Below, in pieces: positions 49,504 through 58,062 of a DNA stretch of 64,000 bases. Source of the stretch: Acidobacteriota bacterium (GTDB lineage Bacteria > Acidobacteriota > Blastocatellia > Pyrinomonadales > Pyrinomonadaceae). The notes beneath the pieces are model-generated. The model was not told the DNA's origin. It made no database searches and worked only from the letters and a program-made list of their open reading frames with translations. A program made the position numbers and the translations under genes. Location of the stretch: assembly GCA_016715115.1 (NCBI GenBank), contig JADKBM010000011.1, forward strand, positions 310,001 to 374,000. Direction: 5' to 3'. Positions within the stretch are counted from its first letter, which is position 1, and the number at the start of each line of letters is the position of its first letter.

Positions 49504-49938
49504 TCAATTCGGTTTGTCGATCTTGAGGCCGACAGGATCCGCGCCGGCGCCCTTGACCGCGTCGACGGCGCGAACAACCGTGCCGTAATCGAGCGAAGTC
49601 GGCGCGCTTATGAAAACCGTCTTCTCGATTTCGTTCGTGTTCTCGCGAAAGATGCCGTTTTGCTCTCGAAATCGGAAGACGTCTGCGAGTTTCTCACTCA
49701 ACAGGCGCGGGTCGTCGACTGCCCCGGCCTCGCTATCGAGGTTCAAACGGAAAGATCCGTTCGCCTGAACCGTTACGATCAGGGTATTCGGATTCTGGTT
49801 CATTCCGGCGTCGGTTTTTGGCGGCGACGGGACGTTCGTTTCGAAGTGCGTCGGTTTTGCCGGCGAAATGACCATAAAAATGATGAGCAGCACGAGCAGG
49901 ACGTCGATCAGCGGCGTAACGTTGATGTTTGGTTTCAT
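49504..49938 (-). CDS. exbD: ExbD/TolR-family biopolymer transport protein
   Basis: The 144-residue protein starts MKPNINVTPLIDVLLVLLII at ATG 49938, with GGAGGAG upstream. It has the single transmembrane helix with the conserved Asp of the proton channel (TPLIDVLLVLL), and a periplasmic domain. ExbD works with ExbB and TonB (or TolQ/TolA) to transmit proton-motive force. No ExbB or TonB gene is nearby, so it may be one of several paralogues. The periplasmic domain has an unusual insertion (FRFREQNGIFREN). Confidence 0.9.
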   Translation of the reverse strand: MKPNINVTPLIDVLLVLLIIFMVISPAKPTHFETNVPSPPKTDAGMNQNPNTLIVTVQANGSFRLNLDSEAGAVDDPRLLSEKLADVFRFREQNGIFRENTNEIEKTVFISAPTSLDYGTVVRAVDAVKGAGADPVGLKIDKPN

Positions 49939-50505
49939 TGATCTCCTCCGGGGCCGGTAATTTTGAAAGGCCGGGATCAAAGGCCAAACTTAAGGCAGGT
50001 TTTTCAGGAGCTCAGCCATTCGATCCGACCTTTCGCGGACTTAGACGCCGACGGCTGCGATTTGTTCCCGGAGGAAACCCGAATTACGTCATAGAGGCAG
50101 ATTTAGAAATCCCGTTCTTTGCGATCTTGGCTGACTTCGCGCGAAGAGCCGGCTTTGGAGTGCGCGGATTCTCGATTCGCGCACTCGACGGCCGATCCGG
50201 GAACGGTATTTCTTGAGCCCAAATTACGCATTGAACTATGATCGAGAGCCGCTAAATACCTAGTTAACGGCGGTCCGGGCGCCGTTTCTGATACAGATGA
50301 ACACATCTCAAATATCTGAAATCTCAAAGTGATCAAACGACTTGTGGGGCGGAAGGAGCGGTCGCTTCGATTTCCACGAACCGAATCGATCCGACGCGCG
50401 CTCGCGCCGGTAGAACGATTCCGTGGAACCTGAATCACGGAAGTTACTTCGCGCGGCACTCCGAAATTTGTGAATAGGCCGATCGAAATGAGCGATCGCG
50501 CTTTT
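49939..50505. other. Intergenic region, no supported gene
   Basis: A short open frame on minus (50103-50459) has no homology or ribosome site and is rejected. Visible structure is a dispersed-repeat copy near 50112 (CCCGTTCTTTGCGATCTTGG) and a hairpin AACGGCG/CGCCGTT at 50266-50286 with no U-tract. Confidence 0.6.
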
Positions 50506-51867
50506 TCACGAATCCGGCGGGCGAGTACCGTTCAATGCGTAATCTGGAAACAAGCGTCGGATGTCGCCGCACAGCGCTCCAATCAGCGCCCGGGCTTTGG
50601 CGAGCGATTCGCGATACTCGTCGTCGCCCTCGCTGTCGATGACGATCCCGCCGCCGACATTGAAAACGGCTTCACGCGCGCGGACGACCATCGTGCGGAT
50701 GGCGACCGACAGATCGGCGCGCGTTGCCGTGCCGAGATCGCCGCCGAATCCGTCACGGGCGTAATAGCCGATGGCACCCATCGAGAGGCCGCGGGACGAA
50801 CGTTCGATCGAATCGATAATATTCATCGTACTGATCTTCGGCGCGCCGGTGATCGATCCGCAGGGGAAAAGCGCCCTCAAGATATCCGAGAATTCCAGAT
50901 CCTGGCGAAGGGAGCCGCGGATCGTTGAAACGAGATGAAAAATCGTCGGATGCTCTTCGATCGCGCAAAGTTCCAGAACCGCGACCGACCCGAACTCACA
51001 GACCCGTCCGAGATCGTTGCGGAGCAGATCGACGATCATCACGTTTTCGGCACGGTCCTTTTCCGATGCCTCGAGTTCGACCCGCAGGCGTTTGTCTTCG
51101 GCGGCGTCGGTACCGCGCGGTCGTGTCCCTTTGATCGGAGAAGCCTCGATGATCGACCCGTCGATCGAGAAGAAGCGTTCCGGCGAGGTCGAAACGACGG
51201 TCGATTCGGTCCGTTGAATGTACGCCGAGAACGGCGCCGGATTGGTGCGCCGCAAACGGGAAAAGATGTCTGCCGGTGTCAGTCCCGCGGGCAGATCGGC
51301 GCGGACCGGATGGGTCAGATTCGTTTGATACGTGCTTCCCGAGCGGATCAGTTCGTGGATCGACGCGATATCGGCGAGATAATCCGCGCGCGAAACGTCC
51401 ATTTTGACGTCATCGGCGAAAATCGGCGATTCGGCGAGCGGGTCGTTTGAGGAAAGCAGTTCTTCGATCTCGTCAAAACGGCTTGAATCGCCGATCAGAC
51501 GGGTTTCGGAGCAGTCATAATCGTGGATCAACAAACAATCGAAAAGCGCGAGAAAAACGTCCGGCTCGGCGACGTTGCGGTGGCGCGATTCGATGTTTTG
51601 CAATTTGAGGCCGAAGTCGTAGGAGAAGGTGAAGATCGAGAAGGGATGCGACGAGATCTTTTCGTCAACCAAACGAACAGTATCAGAAGCGTTCGGCGAA
51701 CAGATTTCAATCCGTTCGGCGGCGCGGAGTCCGCAGATCAGGAATCGCGAGCCGGCATACTTTGCGCCGGCGCTGTCGAGCAGACAGAGCTCCTCACTCG
51801 CCGCGAGACGCAAAAGACGTCCGACGAGGTCGTTCGCCGATTTGATGTTTAACTTCCGCTGGTTCAC
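50506..51867 (-). CDS. pabB: Aminodeoxychorismate synthase component I
   Basis: The ~453-residue chorismate-binding enzyme has STSPERFF, ASPIKGTRPRGTD, NVMIVDLLRNDLGRV and PCGSITGAPKISTMNIID, with the family's conserved Lys and Glu. It makes 4-amino-4-deoxychorismate for p-aminobenzoate, with a PabA glutaminase not seen here. The start is uncertain: a GTG at 51867 is chosen because upstream codons overlap the next gene and lack homology. The PIKGT motif favours PabB over TrpE. Confidence 0.88.
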   Translation of the reverse strand: MNQRKLNIKSANDLVGRLLRLAASEELCLLDSAGAKYAGSRFLICGLRAAERIEICSPNASDTVRLVDEKISSHPFSIFTFSYDFGLKLQNIESRHRNVAEPDVFLALFDCLLIHDYDCSETRLIGDSSRFDEIEELLSSNDPLAESPIFADDVKMDVSRADYLADIASIHELIRSGSTYQTNLTHPVRADLPAGLTPADIFSRLRRTNPAPFSAYIQRTESTVVSTSPERFFSIDGSIIEASPIKGTRPRGTDAAEDKRLRVELEASEKDRAENVMIVDLLRNDLGRVCEFGSVAVLELCAIEEHPTIFHLVSTIRGSLRQDLEFSDILRALFPCGSITGAPKISTMNIIDSIERSSRGLSMGAIGYYARDGFGGDLGTATRADLSVAIRTMVVRAREAVFNVGGGIVIDSEGDDEYRESLAKARALIGALCGDIRRLFPDYALNGTRPPDS

Positions 51868-51899
51868 TCTTGCTGCTTTGCAGAATATACCACAGCGAG

Positions 51900-53420
51900 T
51901 TACTTGCGGCGGTCGTTTTCGGCTGTCTGCGTGAAGACCGAATTGATCTCGTCGGGGATGTAAAACGATCGCTCGAAGACCTGAAAGTCGTTCTGCGAGT
52001 TTGAATATTCGGCGGTCGGACACCACGAATGGAGAACGTAGAACGTCAATTCATCGTACGTGATTGTCACGTGGCCTTTGACGCGCTGACCCATTTCGGT
52101 CTTTTCCACGATCAGGAGTTTGCCGGGATGTTTGCCGACAAACGTCCCGACGCGCGAGACCTCCGTGACCGTGGGCTTGCCGAAGATCGATCCCTTGTCG
52201 GTCTGCTCCTGCATTGAGGCCACGACGCCGTCGCAGAGCTTGTCGAGGATCGCCGACGGCGTCTGACGCTTCATATCGAGCTGCGCCGGAACCGGCACGA
52301 CCTCGAGCATTGCCAACCGCTCGCCGCGGTCGTCCATCGCGATCATTCGCGCCATCGGCGTCGAGACGATCGGGTTTGACGGCGCGATCATCACCCAGCC
52401 ATCGGGAAGTGAGACGGACGCACCGGTGGTCTTGTCCTTGAAATCTCTGCCTTCGAGCTTGTATTTTTCGATCTGCGAATTTGCCAGATCGAGTTTGGCG
52501 AGCGACGGAAGCGCCAATCCGAGTCCGGCGACGCCGAGGACGCCGAAAGCGAGGAGGGCGAAAACGCTGAACGAACCGATACCGGCGTAGATTCTTCCGG
52601 CGGAGGGATTCGAACGACCGTGAAGGACGAGCGCCATCGCCAGAAGATAGAACAAACCGAGGATCGCGAAAACGATGCCGATGACAATGCCCACCGTATC
52701 CTTGGAGACGAACGGGAGTGCCAAACCGATCGCGAACCCTACGTAGCATCGGGCGAGCACCCATTTTCGTGTTGATTCGGGATCCTTGTTCATCCAGAGC
52801 TTTGACGCGAGCAGCAGATCGATCGCGACCGGAATTATCGTTTGCCCGACCATTCGTCCGGTGCTTTCCGCCGAATCGCCTTTCGTGGCGAGTCCGTTGA
52901 TGATCACGACGGCAACATATAAGAAAGCGTTGATGATGAGAAAAACGGCAGCCGGCCGTAAACCGGGACGAATCGCGGGATCGCCTTCGGTTTGGCCCGG
53001 AAGATAGCGGACGCTCGTCGGAGCATAGCTCGACTGAATATTTTGGAGTTTGCCGGCGGCCGGAAGACTCTCAGCTTGATAAAAGGTTTGGCTTTGATTA
53101 TTTTGTCTGTGACCGTTCGGCGCCGGTTCATTTACAAGCGAGTTCACGGTATTGGCAGAAGCCGCCTCGAAATCTTGTCCCGCCGACGGTTGTGGATTGG
53201 CGGGTTGCGGCGCAGATGCGACATAGGTTGCCTTCCGGACCGCCTCCGGAAGCCACTGGGACAGGTCGAATTCGCGCTTCAGCATACGCCAGTTCGGATC
53301 GGTTCTCGACCGGACGAGGGAATTCTGATTGATCTGTCTGCCGAAGAACAGTTGCTTGACCTGTTCCAACGAGAGATCGCGTTGTTCCTTTCCGTCAAGC
53401 AAGACGACTGTGTATTCCAT
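51900..53420 (-). CDS. Membrane protein with N-terminal GYF-like domain
   Basis: The 506-residue protein has an N-terminal ~50-residue GYF_2-like domain (LSLEQVKQLFFGRQINQNSL, VRSRTDPNWRMLKREFDL) and a Gln/Pro-rich linker. About five transmembrane helices lie between residues 155 and 315. A soluble C-terminal domain has a PsbP/PPC-like look (GASVSLPDGWVMIAPSNPIV). GYF_2 domains are thought to bind proline-rich partners at the membrane. Function is unknown. The gene is upstream of pabB on the same strand, 32 bp apart. Confidence 0.75.
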   Translation of the reverse strand: MEYTVVLLDGKEQRDLSLEQVKQLFFGRQINQNSLVRSRTDPNWRMLKREFDLSQWLPEAVRKATYVASAPQPANPQPSAGQDFEAASANTVNSLVNEPAPNGHRQNNQSQTFYQAESLPAAGKLQNIQSSYAPTSVRYLPGQTEGDPAIRPGLRPAAVFLIINAFLYVAVVIINGLATKGDSAESTGRMVGQTIIPVAIDLLLASKLWMNKDPESTRKWVLARCYVGFAIGLALPFVSKDTVGIVIGIVFAILGLFYLLAMALVLHGRSNPSAGRIYAGIGSFSVFALLAFGVLGVAGLGLALPSLAKLDLANSQIEKYKLEGRDFKDKTTGASVSLPDGWVMIAPSNPIVSTPMARMIAMDDRGERLAMLEVVPVPAQLDMKRQTPSAILDKLCDGVVASMQEQTDKGSIFGKPTVTEVSRVGTFVGKHPGKLLIVEKTEMGQRVKGHVTITYDELTFYVLHSWCPTAEYSNSQNDFQVFERSFYIPDEINSVFTQTAENDRRK

Positions 53421-53510
53421 ACGTTTTGTAGGTGAGAGTGGGTCGGGAGGCTCATTGAGCGGACCTGACAGCCGCTACTCGCTCAGAAAATTATATTTGC
53501 TGCGTTGGAA

Positions 53511-53523
53511 AATGACAATCATT
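53511..53523. promoter_or_regulatory. Palindrome AATGACAATCATT upstream of the APC gene
   Basis: A perfect 5+5 palindrome (AATGA-CAA-TCATT) lies about 30 bp before the APC start, overlapping the likely promoter. It resembles half of a Fur box in style. Whether a repressor binds is unknown. Confidence 0.35.
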
Positions 53524-53553
53524 TTTTAACAGCGTTTAACTCAAAGGATCGGT

Positions 53554-55041
53554 ATGCAAAAAGACACAATGTCATTGGTTCGGGGGCTCGGACTGATGGC
53601 CGCAATCTCAATGATCGTCGGCAACGTCATCGGCACTGGCGTGTTCCTGAAAGCGCGCGTAATGACGTGCAACGTCGGCTCGCCTGAGTGGGTGCTGCTT
53701 GCGTGGATCGCGGCCGGAATCTTGTCACTCGCCGGCGCTCTGACTTACGCCGAGCTTTCGGCGATGAAGCCTGAAGCGGGCGGCGAATACGTCTTTTTGC
53801 GTGACGCGTACGGGAAGGTATCGAGTTTCCTGTTCGGCTGGATGCAGATCTTCATCGCCAAAACAGGTTCGCAGGCGGCGGTCGCCGTGGCATTCGCGGT
53901 TTTTCTCAACGACTTTCTCGGCGGCGGGCTCAAGCAGACATTGTTCAAGACCGATATTCTCGGCTACGTATACGAGTTGACATCACTGCAGATCATAGCG
54001 GTGATGATGATCGTCATCGTGACAACGATCAACTGCGCGTCGGTGGCGATCGGCGGGCAGATCGCGACGGTGCTCACATTCGTGAAGATCGGGCTGATAC
54101 TGCTCGTCGGATTCGGCGCCTTTTTTCTGGCCGACGGGAATTGGGGCAACTACTCGATGGTCAACGACGGCGGCGCTTGCGAGGCGGTTGCGGAGTCCGC
54201 GCGATACGGCATCGACGGCAACACGTTTCGGGCAGGCTTGGGATTCTTGGAAACGATGACCGTCGTGAAGGCGTTTCTTGCCGGATTCGGCGCGGCGATG
54301 CTCGGCGCGCTGTGGGGGTATGACGGTTGGAACAACCTCTCGCTCGTTGCCGGCGAGGTCGATAACCCGAAGCGAAACATCCCGTTGGCTTTGATCGGCG
54401 GAACGATTCTGATCATTTTTCTCTATGTATTCATAAACTTCGCATATTTTTATGTTTTGACTCCGACCGAGATCGCGAGCGTTTCAAAGGATTCGTCGGT
54501 CGCACGCGAGGTCGCCGTCAAGTTCTTCGGCGCCGGCGCGCTGGTCTTGATGACGACGGGACTGATGCTTTCTTCGCTCGGAACCCTTCATACGTCGATC
54601 CTCGCCGGTTCCCGGGTTCCATACGCGATGGCGCAGGACGGCGTGATGTTCAAGTCGCTCGGACGACTCTCGGCGACGCGCGTGCCGGTCCTTGCGCTGG
54701 TCGCGCAGGGCCTCTGGGCCTGTTTGCTGGCGCTTTCCGGATCGTTCGATGCATTGACCGACTACGTTATTTTCGGTTCCTGGATCTTTTACGCTTTGGC
54801 GACCGCGTCGGTCTTCGTTTTCCGCCAAAAGTACCCGGATATGGAGCGTCCCTATAAGGCGTGGGGATATCCGGTCGTTCCGGTCCTGTTCCTGCTCGTC
54901 GCCGGATGGTTGCTGATCAACACGCTGATGACGAGTCCGACGCAGTCATTTATCGGAATTTTTCTGATTTTGGCCGGATTGCCCGTTTATTATTATTTGA
55001 CGGCCGGAAAAACCGGGAATACGGACGGTAAGACGGAATGA
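53554..55041 (+). CDS. APC-family amino acid permease
   Basis: The 495-residue polytopic protein has about 12 transmembrane helices. Its first unwound helix signature is SMIVGNVIGTGVFLKARVMT (glycines of the substrate site) and there is the APC GALWGYDGWNNLSLVAGEV loop. It resembles LAT-like or basic amino acid/serine-type exchangers. The substrate is not known. The ATG at 53554 follows AAAGGA. The PilZ gene overlaps its stop by 4 bp. Confidence 0.92.
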   Translation: MQKDTMSLVRGLGLMAAISMIVGNVIGTGVFLKARVMTCNVGSPEWVLLAWIAAGILSLAGALTYAELSAMKPEAGGEYVFLRDAYGKVSSFLFGWMQIFIAKTGSQAAVAVAFAVFLNDFLGGGLKQTLFKTDILGYVYELTSLQIIAVMMIVIVTTINCASVAIGGQIATVLTFVKIGLILLVGFGAFFLADGNWGNYSMVNDGGACEAVAESARYGIDGNTFRAGLGFLETMTVVKAFLAGFGAAMLGALWGYDGWNNLSLVAGEVDNPKRNIPLALIGGTILIIFLYVFINFAYFYVLTPTEIASVSKDSSVAREVAVKFFGAGALVLMTTGLMLSSLGTLHTSILAGSRVPYAMAQDGVMFKSLGRLSATRVPVLALVAQGLWACLLALSGSFDALTDYVIFGSWIFYALATASVFVFRQKYPDMERPYKAWGYPVVPVLFLLVAGWLLINTLMTSPTQSFIGIFLILAGLPVYYYLTAGKTGNTDGKTE

Positions 55042-55364
55042 TCGACAGACGCGCGGGTGATGACAGGAGAAAGTTCCCGAGATATTCGGTGAACATCGAG
55101 GTCGAGTGGGAAGTTGCCGCCGGCCGCAAGAACGGAACGTTGAGCGATCTTTCGCTTGAGGGATGTTTCGTCCTATGTTCGGGCGAGGTCGAAAACGGCG
55201 ATCGTGTGCGAGTCTTTTTGCCGGTCAGCGACGGGATGAAGGTCCAGTTCGCGGGCGAGGTCGTCAATCATTTTTACGAAATCGGCTTTGCCGTCCGCTT
55301 CATAGACCTCGGACCGGCCCAGAAGAATTTTCTGGAGAATTACCTGGCGACGCTCAGGTCCTGA
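55038..55364 (+). CDS. PilZ-domain protein
   Basis: The 108-residue protein starts MIDRRAGDDRRKFPRYSVNI. The RRKFPRYSV segment holds the RxxxR c-di-GMP motif and LSDLSLEGCFV the D/NxSxxG motif. Both are present, so c-di-GMP binding is likely. Its ATG overlaps the permease stop (ATGA). A permease plus PilZ pair is unusual. The stop is followed immediately by the AAAGGCA array. Confidence 0.9.
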   Translation: MIDRRAGDDRRKFPRYSVNIEVEWEVAAGRKNGTLSDLSLEGCFVLCSGEVENGDRVRVFLPVSDGMKVQFAGEVVNHFYEIGFAVRFIDLGPAQKNFLENYLATLRS

Positions 55365-55366
55365 AA

Positions 55367-55900
55367 AAGGCAAAAGGCAAAAGGCAAAAGGCAAAAGGCT
55401 AAAGGCAAAAGGCAAAAGGCAAAAGGCAAAAGGCAAAAGGCAAAAGGCAAAAGGCAAAAGGCAAAAGGCAAAAGGCAAAAGGCTAAAGGCAAAAGGCAAA
55501 AGGCAAAAGGCTAAAGGCAAAAGGCAAAAGGCAAAGGCAAAAGGCTAAAGGCAAAAGGCAAAAGGCTAAAGGCAAAAGGCTAAAGGCAAAAGGCTAAAGG
55601 CTAAAGGCAAAAGGCAAAAGGCAAAAGGCTAAAGGCAAAAGGCAAAAGGCAAAAGGCAAAAGGCAAAAGGCTAAAGGCTAAAGGCTAAAGGCTAAAGGCT
55701 AAAGGCTAAAGGCAAAAGGCAAAAGGCTAAAGGCTAAAGGCTAAAGGCTAAAGGCAAAAGGCAAAAGGCAAAAGGCTAAAGGCAAACCGCAGATCATGGA
55801 TCGTTTTGCCTTTTTTCATTTCCCCTTTTGCCTTTTCCCCTTTGCCCTTTGCCCTTTGCCTTTTCCCCTTTGCCCTTTGCCCTTTGCCTTTTCCCCTTTT
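55367..55900. repeat. Long AAAGGCA/AAAGGCT heptamer element between pilZ and murE
   Basis: The left arm (55367-55786) holds about 60 units, nearly all AAAGGCA or AAAGGCT; a single AAGGCA slip (6 bp) occurs near 55530. After a ~20-bp spacer the right arm (55805-55900) has CCTTTTG/CCTTTGC units of reverse orientation. Each arm is in sense for the gene whose stop it meets. Both genes are convergent. There is no gene inside. Confidence 0.97.
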
Positions 55901-57406
55901 CTACCTGTCATCTCTGATCTCGGCCAGTTTGGCGAGCGCTTCGACGGCGACCTCACGGTCGTCGAAATGATACTTTTCGTTCCCGACGATCTGATACGTT
56001 TCGTGTCCCTTTCCGCAGATCAGCACCACATCCTCCGGTTTTGCCTTGGAAATCGCCTGAAAGATGGCGTCGCGGCGGTCCGGAACGACCAGATATGGCG
56101 TCGAGGTCGTTTTTGTTCCCGTTTCGATCTGTTCGATGATTTTGAGCGGATCCTCGGTACGCGGATTGTCCGATGTGATGATCACCAGATCGCTGTTCTG
56201 ACCGGCGACTTCGCCCATCGGCCCGCGCTTTGTTTTGTCGCGGTCCCCGCCGCAGCCGAAGACCGTTATGATCCGGCCCTTTGTCAGGTCACGGGCAGTC
56301 TTCAGCGTGTTGAGGAGCGCGTCGTCGGAGTGTGCGTAGTCGACGACGATCGCAAAATCTCCGTCGTGCGGTACGCGTTCGAAGCGCCCGGGCGCGCCGA
56401 CGCAGGTTTCGAGTCCGCGCGCGACGGCGTCGAGATCGTAGCCGAGCGCAAGCGCCGCGCCGGTTGCCGAAAGCATATTGTAAACGTGGGGGCGTCCTAC
56501 CAACGGGGAAGTTATCCGGCGCTCACCGCCCGGCGAGCGAAGCAGGAACGACGTGCCCTTGAGCAGCGAGACGTCAATTTCAGTCGCCGACAGATCGGCC
56601 TCGGAAAGCTGCGAGAACGTTGTCACGCTCGCGCCTTCCGCGCGAAGCCCTTCGGCGAGTTTGCGGCCCCATTCATCGTCGATGTTGATGATCGACGCCT
56701 TCGGCCGTTCACCCAATCGGCCGTCAAACAGTTTTCGCTTGGCGTCGAAATAGTTCTCCATCGTCAGATGGTAGTCGAGGTGGTCGCGCGTCAGGTTCGT
56801 GAAGATCGCGACCTCGAACCGCAGCCAGTCGCAGCGGTGAAGATCGATCGCCTGCGATGACGTTTCCATCACCGCGATCCCGCAATCGTCGTCGAGCGCT
56901 TCCCGAAGGAATTTGTTCGTATCGGACGCTTCGGGAGTGGTGCGAACGGCCGGTTCGCTCTTGTCGCCGATCCGATATTCGACCGTGGTCAGCATTGCCG
57001 CCTTGTCGCCGGCCGCCTCGGCGAGCGCAAAACACAGATAGGTCGTTGTCGTCTTGCCGTTCGTCCCGGTGATCCCGACGAGTTTCAGATCGTGCGACGG
57101 ATCTCCGTAGATGATCGATGCCGCTTTCGCGAGAGACTCTCTAGCATCCGGGACCTGAAGCCAGGCACCGCTGAAGCCTTCCGGGCATTCGAGTTCGGAG
57201 ATGATCCCGACGGCTCCGCGCCGCATCACATCCTCGACAAACCGGTGGCCGTCCATCGTCAGACCGCGAATGGCCGCAAACAGCGCTCCGTTGTTCGCCT
57301 GTCGCGAATCGTGGGTGACGTTCGAAACGACGAGGCTTCCGTCGCCCGTGAGTTTCGCGCCGAGTCCGTCCGCTATCGTCTTCAGGTCAGCTGAAATAAA
57401 AGTCAA
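55901..57406 (-). CDS. murE: UDP-MurNAc-L-Ala-D-Glu:meso-DAP ligase MurE
   Basis: The ~501-residue Mur ligase has LVGITGTNGKTTTTYLCFAL (ATP loop), NLTRDHLDYHLTMENYFDAK and TSDNPRTEDPLKII. The DNPR motif indicates meso-diaminopimelate as the added residue. It adds the third amino acid to the cell-wall precursor in the cytoplasm. The start is taken as TTG at 57406 (8 nt after GAGG); an upstream TTG at 57478 is less likely. No neighbouring mur gene is present. The stop is followed directly by the AAAGGCA-type array. Confidence 0.93.
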   Translation of the reverse strand: MTFISADLKTIADGLGAKLTGDGSLVVSNVTHDSRQANNGALFAAIRGLTMDGHRFVEDVMRRGAVGIISELECPEGFSGAWLQVPDARESLAKAASIIYGDPSHDLKLVGITGTNGKTTTTYLCFALAEAAGDKAAMLTTVEYRIGDKSEPAVRTTPEASDTNKFLREALDDDCGIAVMETSSQAIDLHRCDWLRFEVAIFTNLTRDHLDYHLTMENYFDAKRKLFDGRLGERPKASIINIDDEWGRKLAEGLRAEGASVTTFSQLSEADLSATEIDVSLLKGTSFLLRSPGGERRITSPLVGRPHVYNMLSATGAALALGYDLDAVARGLETCVGAPGRFERVPHDGDFAIVVDYAHSDDALLNTLKTARDLTKGRIITVFGCGGDRDKTKRGPMGEVAGQNSDLVIITSDNPRTEDPLKIIEQIETGTKTTSTPYLVVPDRRDAIFQAISKAKPEDVVLICGKGHETYQIVGNEKYHFDDREVAVEALAKLAEIRDDR

Positions 57407-57511
57407 AACTTTATCCTCGAAAAAAACGTTTCCAAAATCAGGAAGAATTATAGCGATTTCAGGAATGATTTGCGACAATGGCTTGAGATCGAGTTTGCGA
57501 AGGAGGGCGAA

Positions 57512-57781
57512 ATGGACATTATCAAACTTATCCTGCTGGTGATCGGAATTTTGGCCGTCTTGGTCGTCGGTTACTGGTTGGTCGGGATCATCTTCGGACT
57601 GTTCTGGCTGTTGGTCTACGCCGGCGTCATCGGACTCGTCGGTTACGGCGGATACAAGCTTCTGTTCGGGAACAGTTCATCCGGCCGTTCGCTCGAAGAA
57701 AAGTCGCCGATCACGATCGCGGAATTCGAAGGCTCGGACCGCGCGCTCGAAGAATACCGTCAGAAGTATCTTCCGAAGTAG
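57512..57781 (+). CDS. Small membrane protein, 89 aa
   Basis: The protein starts at MDIIKLILLVIGILAVLVVG with AAGGAGG 6 nt upstream. Two or three hydrophobic segments (about residues 3-24 and 27-55) are followed by a short acidic soluble tail ending EYRQKYLPK. I recognise no family. The strong ribosome site supports translation. It is divergent from murE. Confidence 0.75.
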   Translation: MDIIKLILLVIGILAVLVVGYWLVGIIFGLFWLLVYAGVIGLVGYGGYKLLFGNSSSGRSLEEKSPITIAEFEGSDRALEEYRQKYLPK

Positions 57782-57910
57782 TATTCCCCCTTGTTCCCGA
57801 GCCGGGGCCTAAAGCGCGAGACGCGAAAATGGACCGCTAGACTTTCCCTTTCAAAAACGCTAAATTCAAGTTTGCGGAAGTCGTCTGGAAAAGACGGTTT
57901 CCGCATTATT

Positions 57911-57995
57911 GCCGAGATGGTGTAATTGGTAGCCACGCAGGTCTTAGGAGCCTGTGCCGAAAGGCGTGCGAGTTCGAGTCTCGCTCTCGGCACCA
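57911..57995 (+). tRNA. tRNA-Leu (anticodon UAG)
   Basis: The acceptor stem GCCGAGA/TCTCGGC, D arm, anticodon stem CAGGT/GCCTG with loop CTTAGGA (anticodon TAG), long variable arm GCCGAAAGGC and T arm GCGAG-TTCGAGT-CTCGC all fold. The 3' CCA is encoded. The type II variable arm fits leucine. Confidence 0.95.
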
Positions 57996-58062
57996 GATTG
58001 AATCGAAATCATCACGACTTTTTGAACGCAGACATTTACACAAGATTATTCAAATCAACCAG

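Noticed and set aside
50103..50459. 118-codon open frame on the minus strand
   Set aside because: No homology, basic low-quality composition, no ribosome site; part of it is a dispersed repeat.
55367..55786. CRISPR-like array
   Set aside because: Units are contiguous 7-mers without unique spacers, and no cas genes are in the window.
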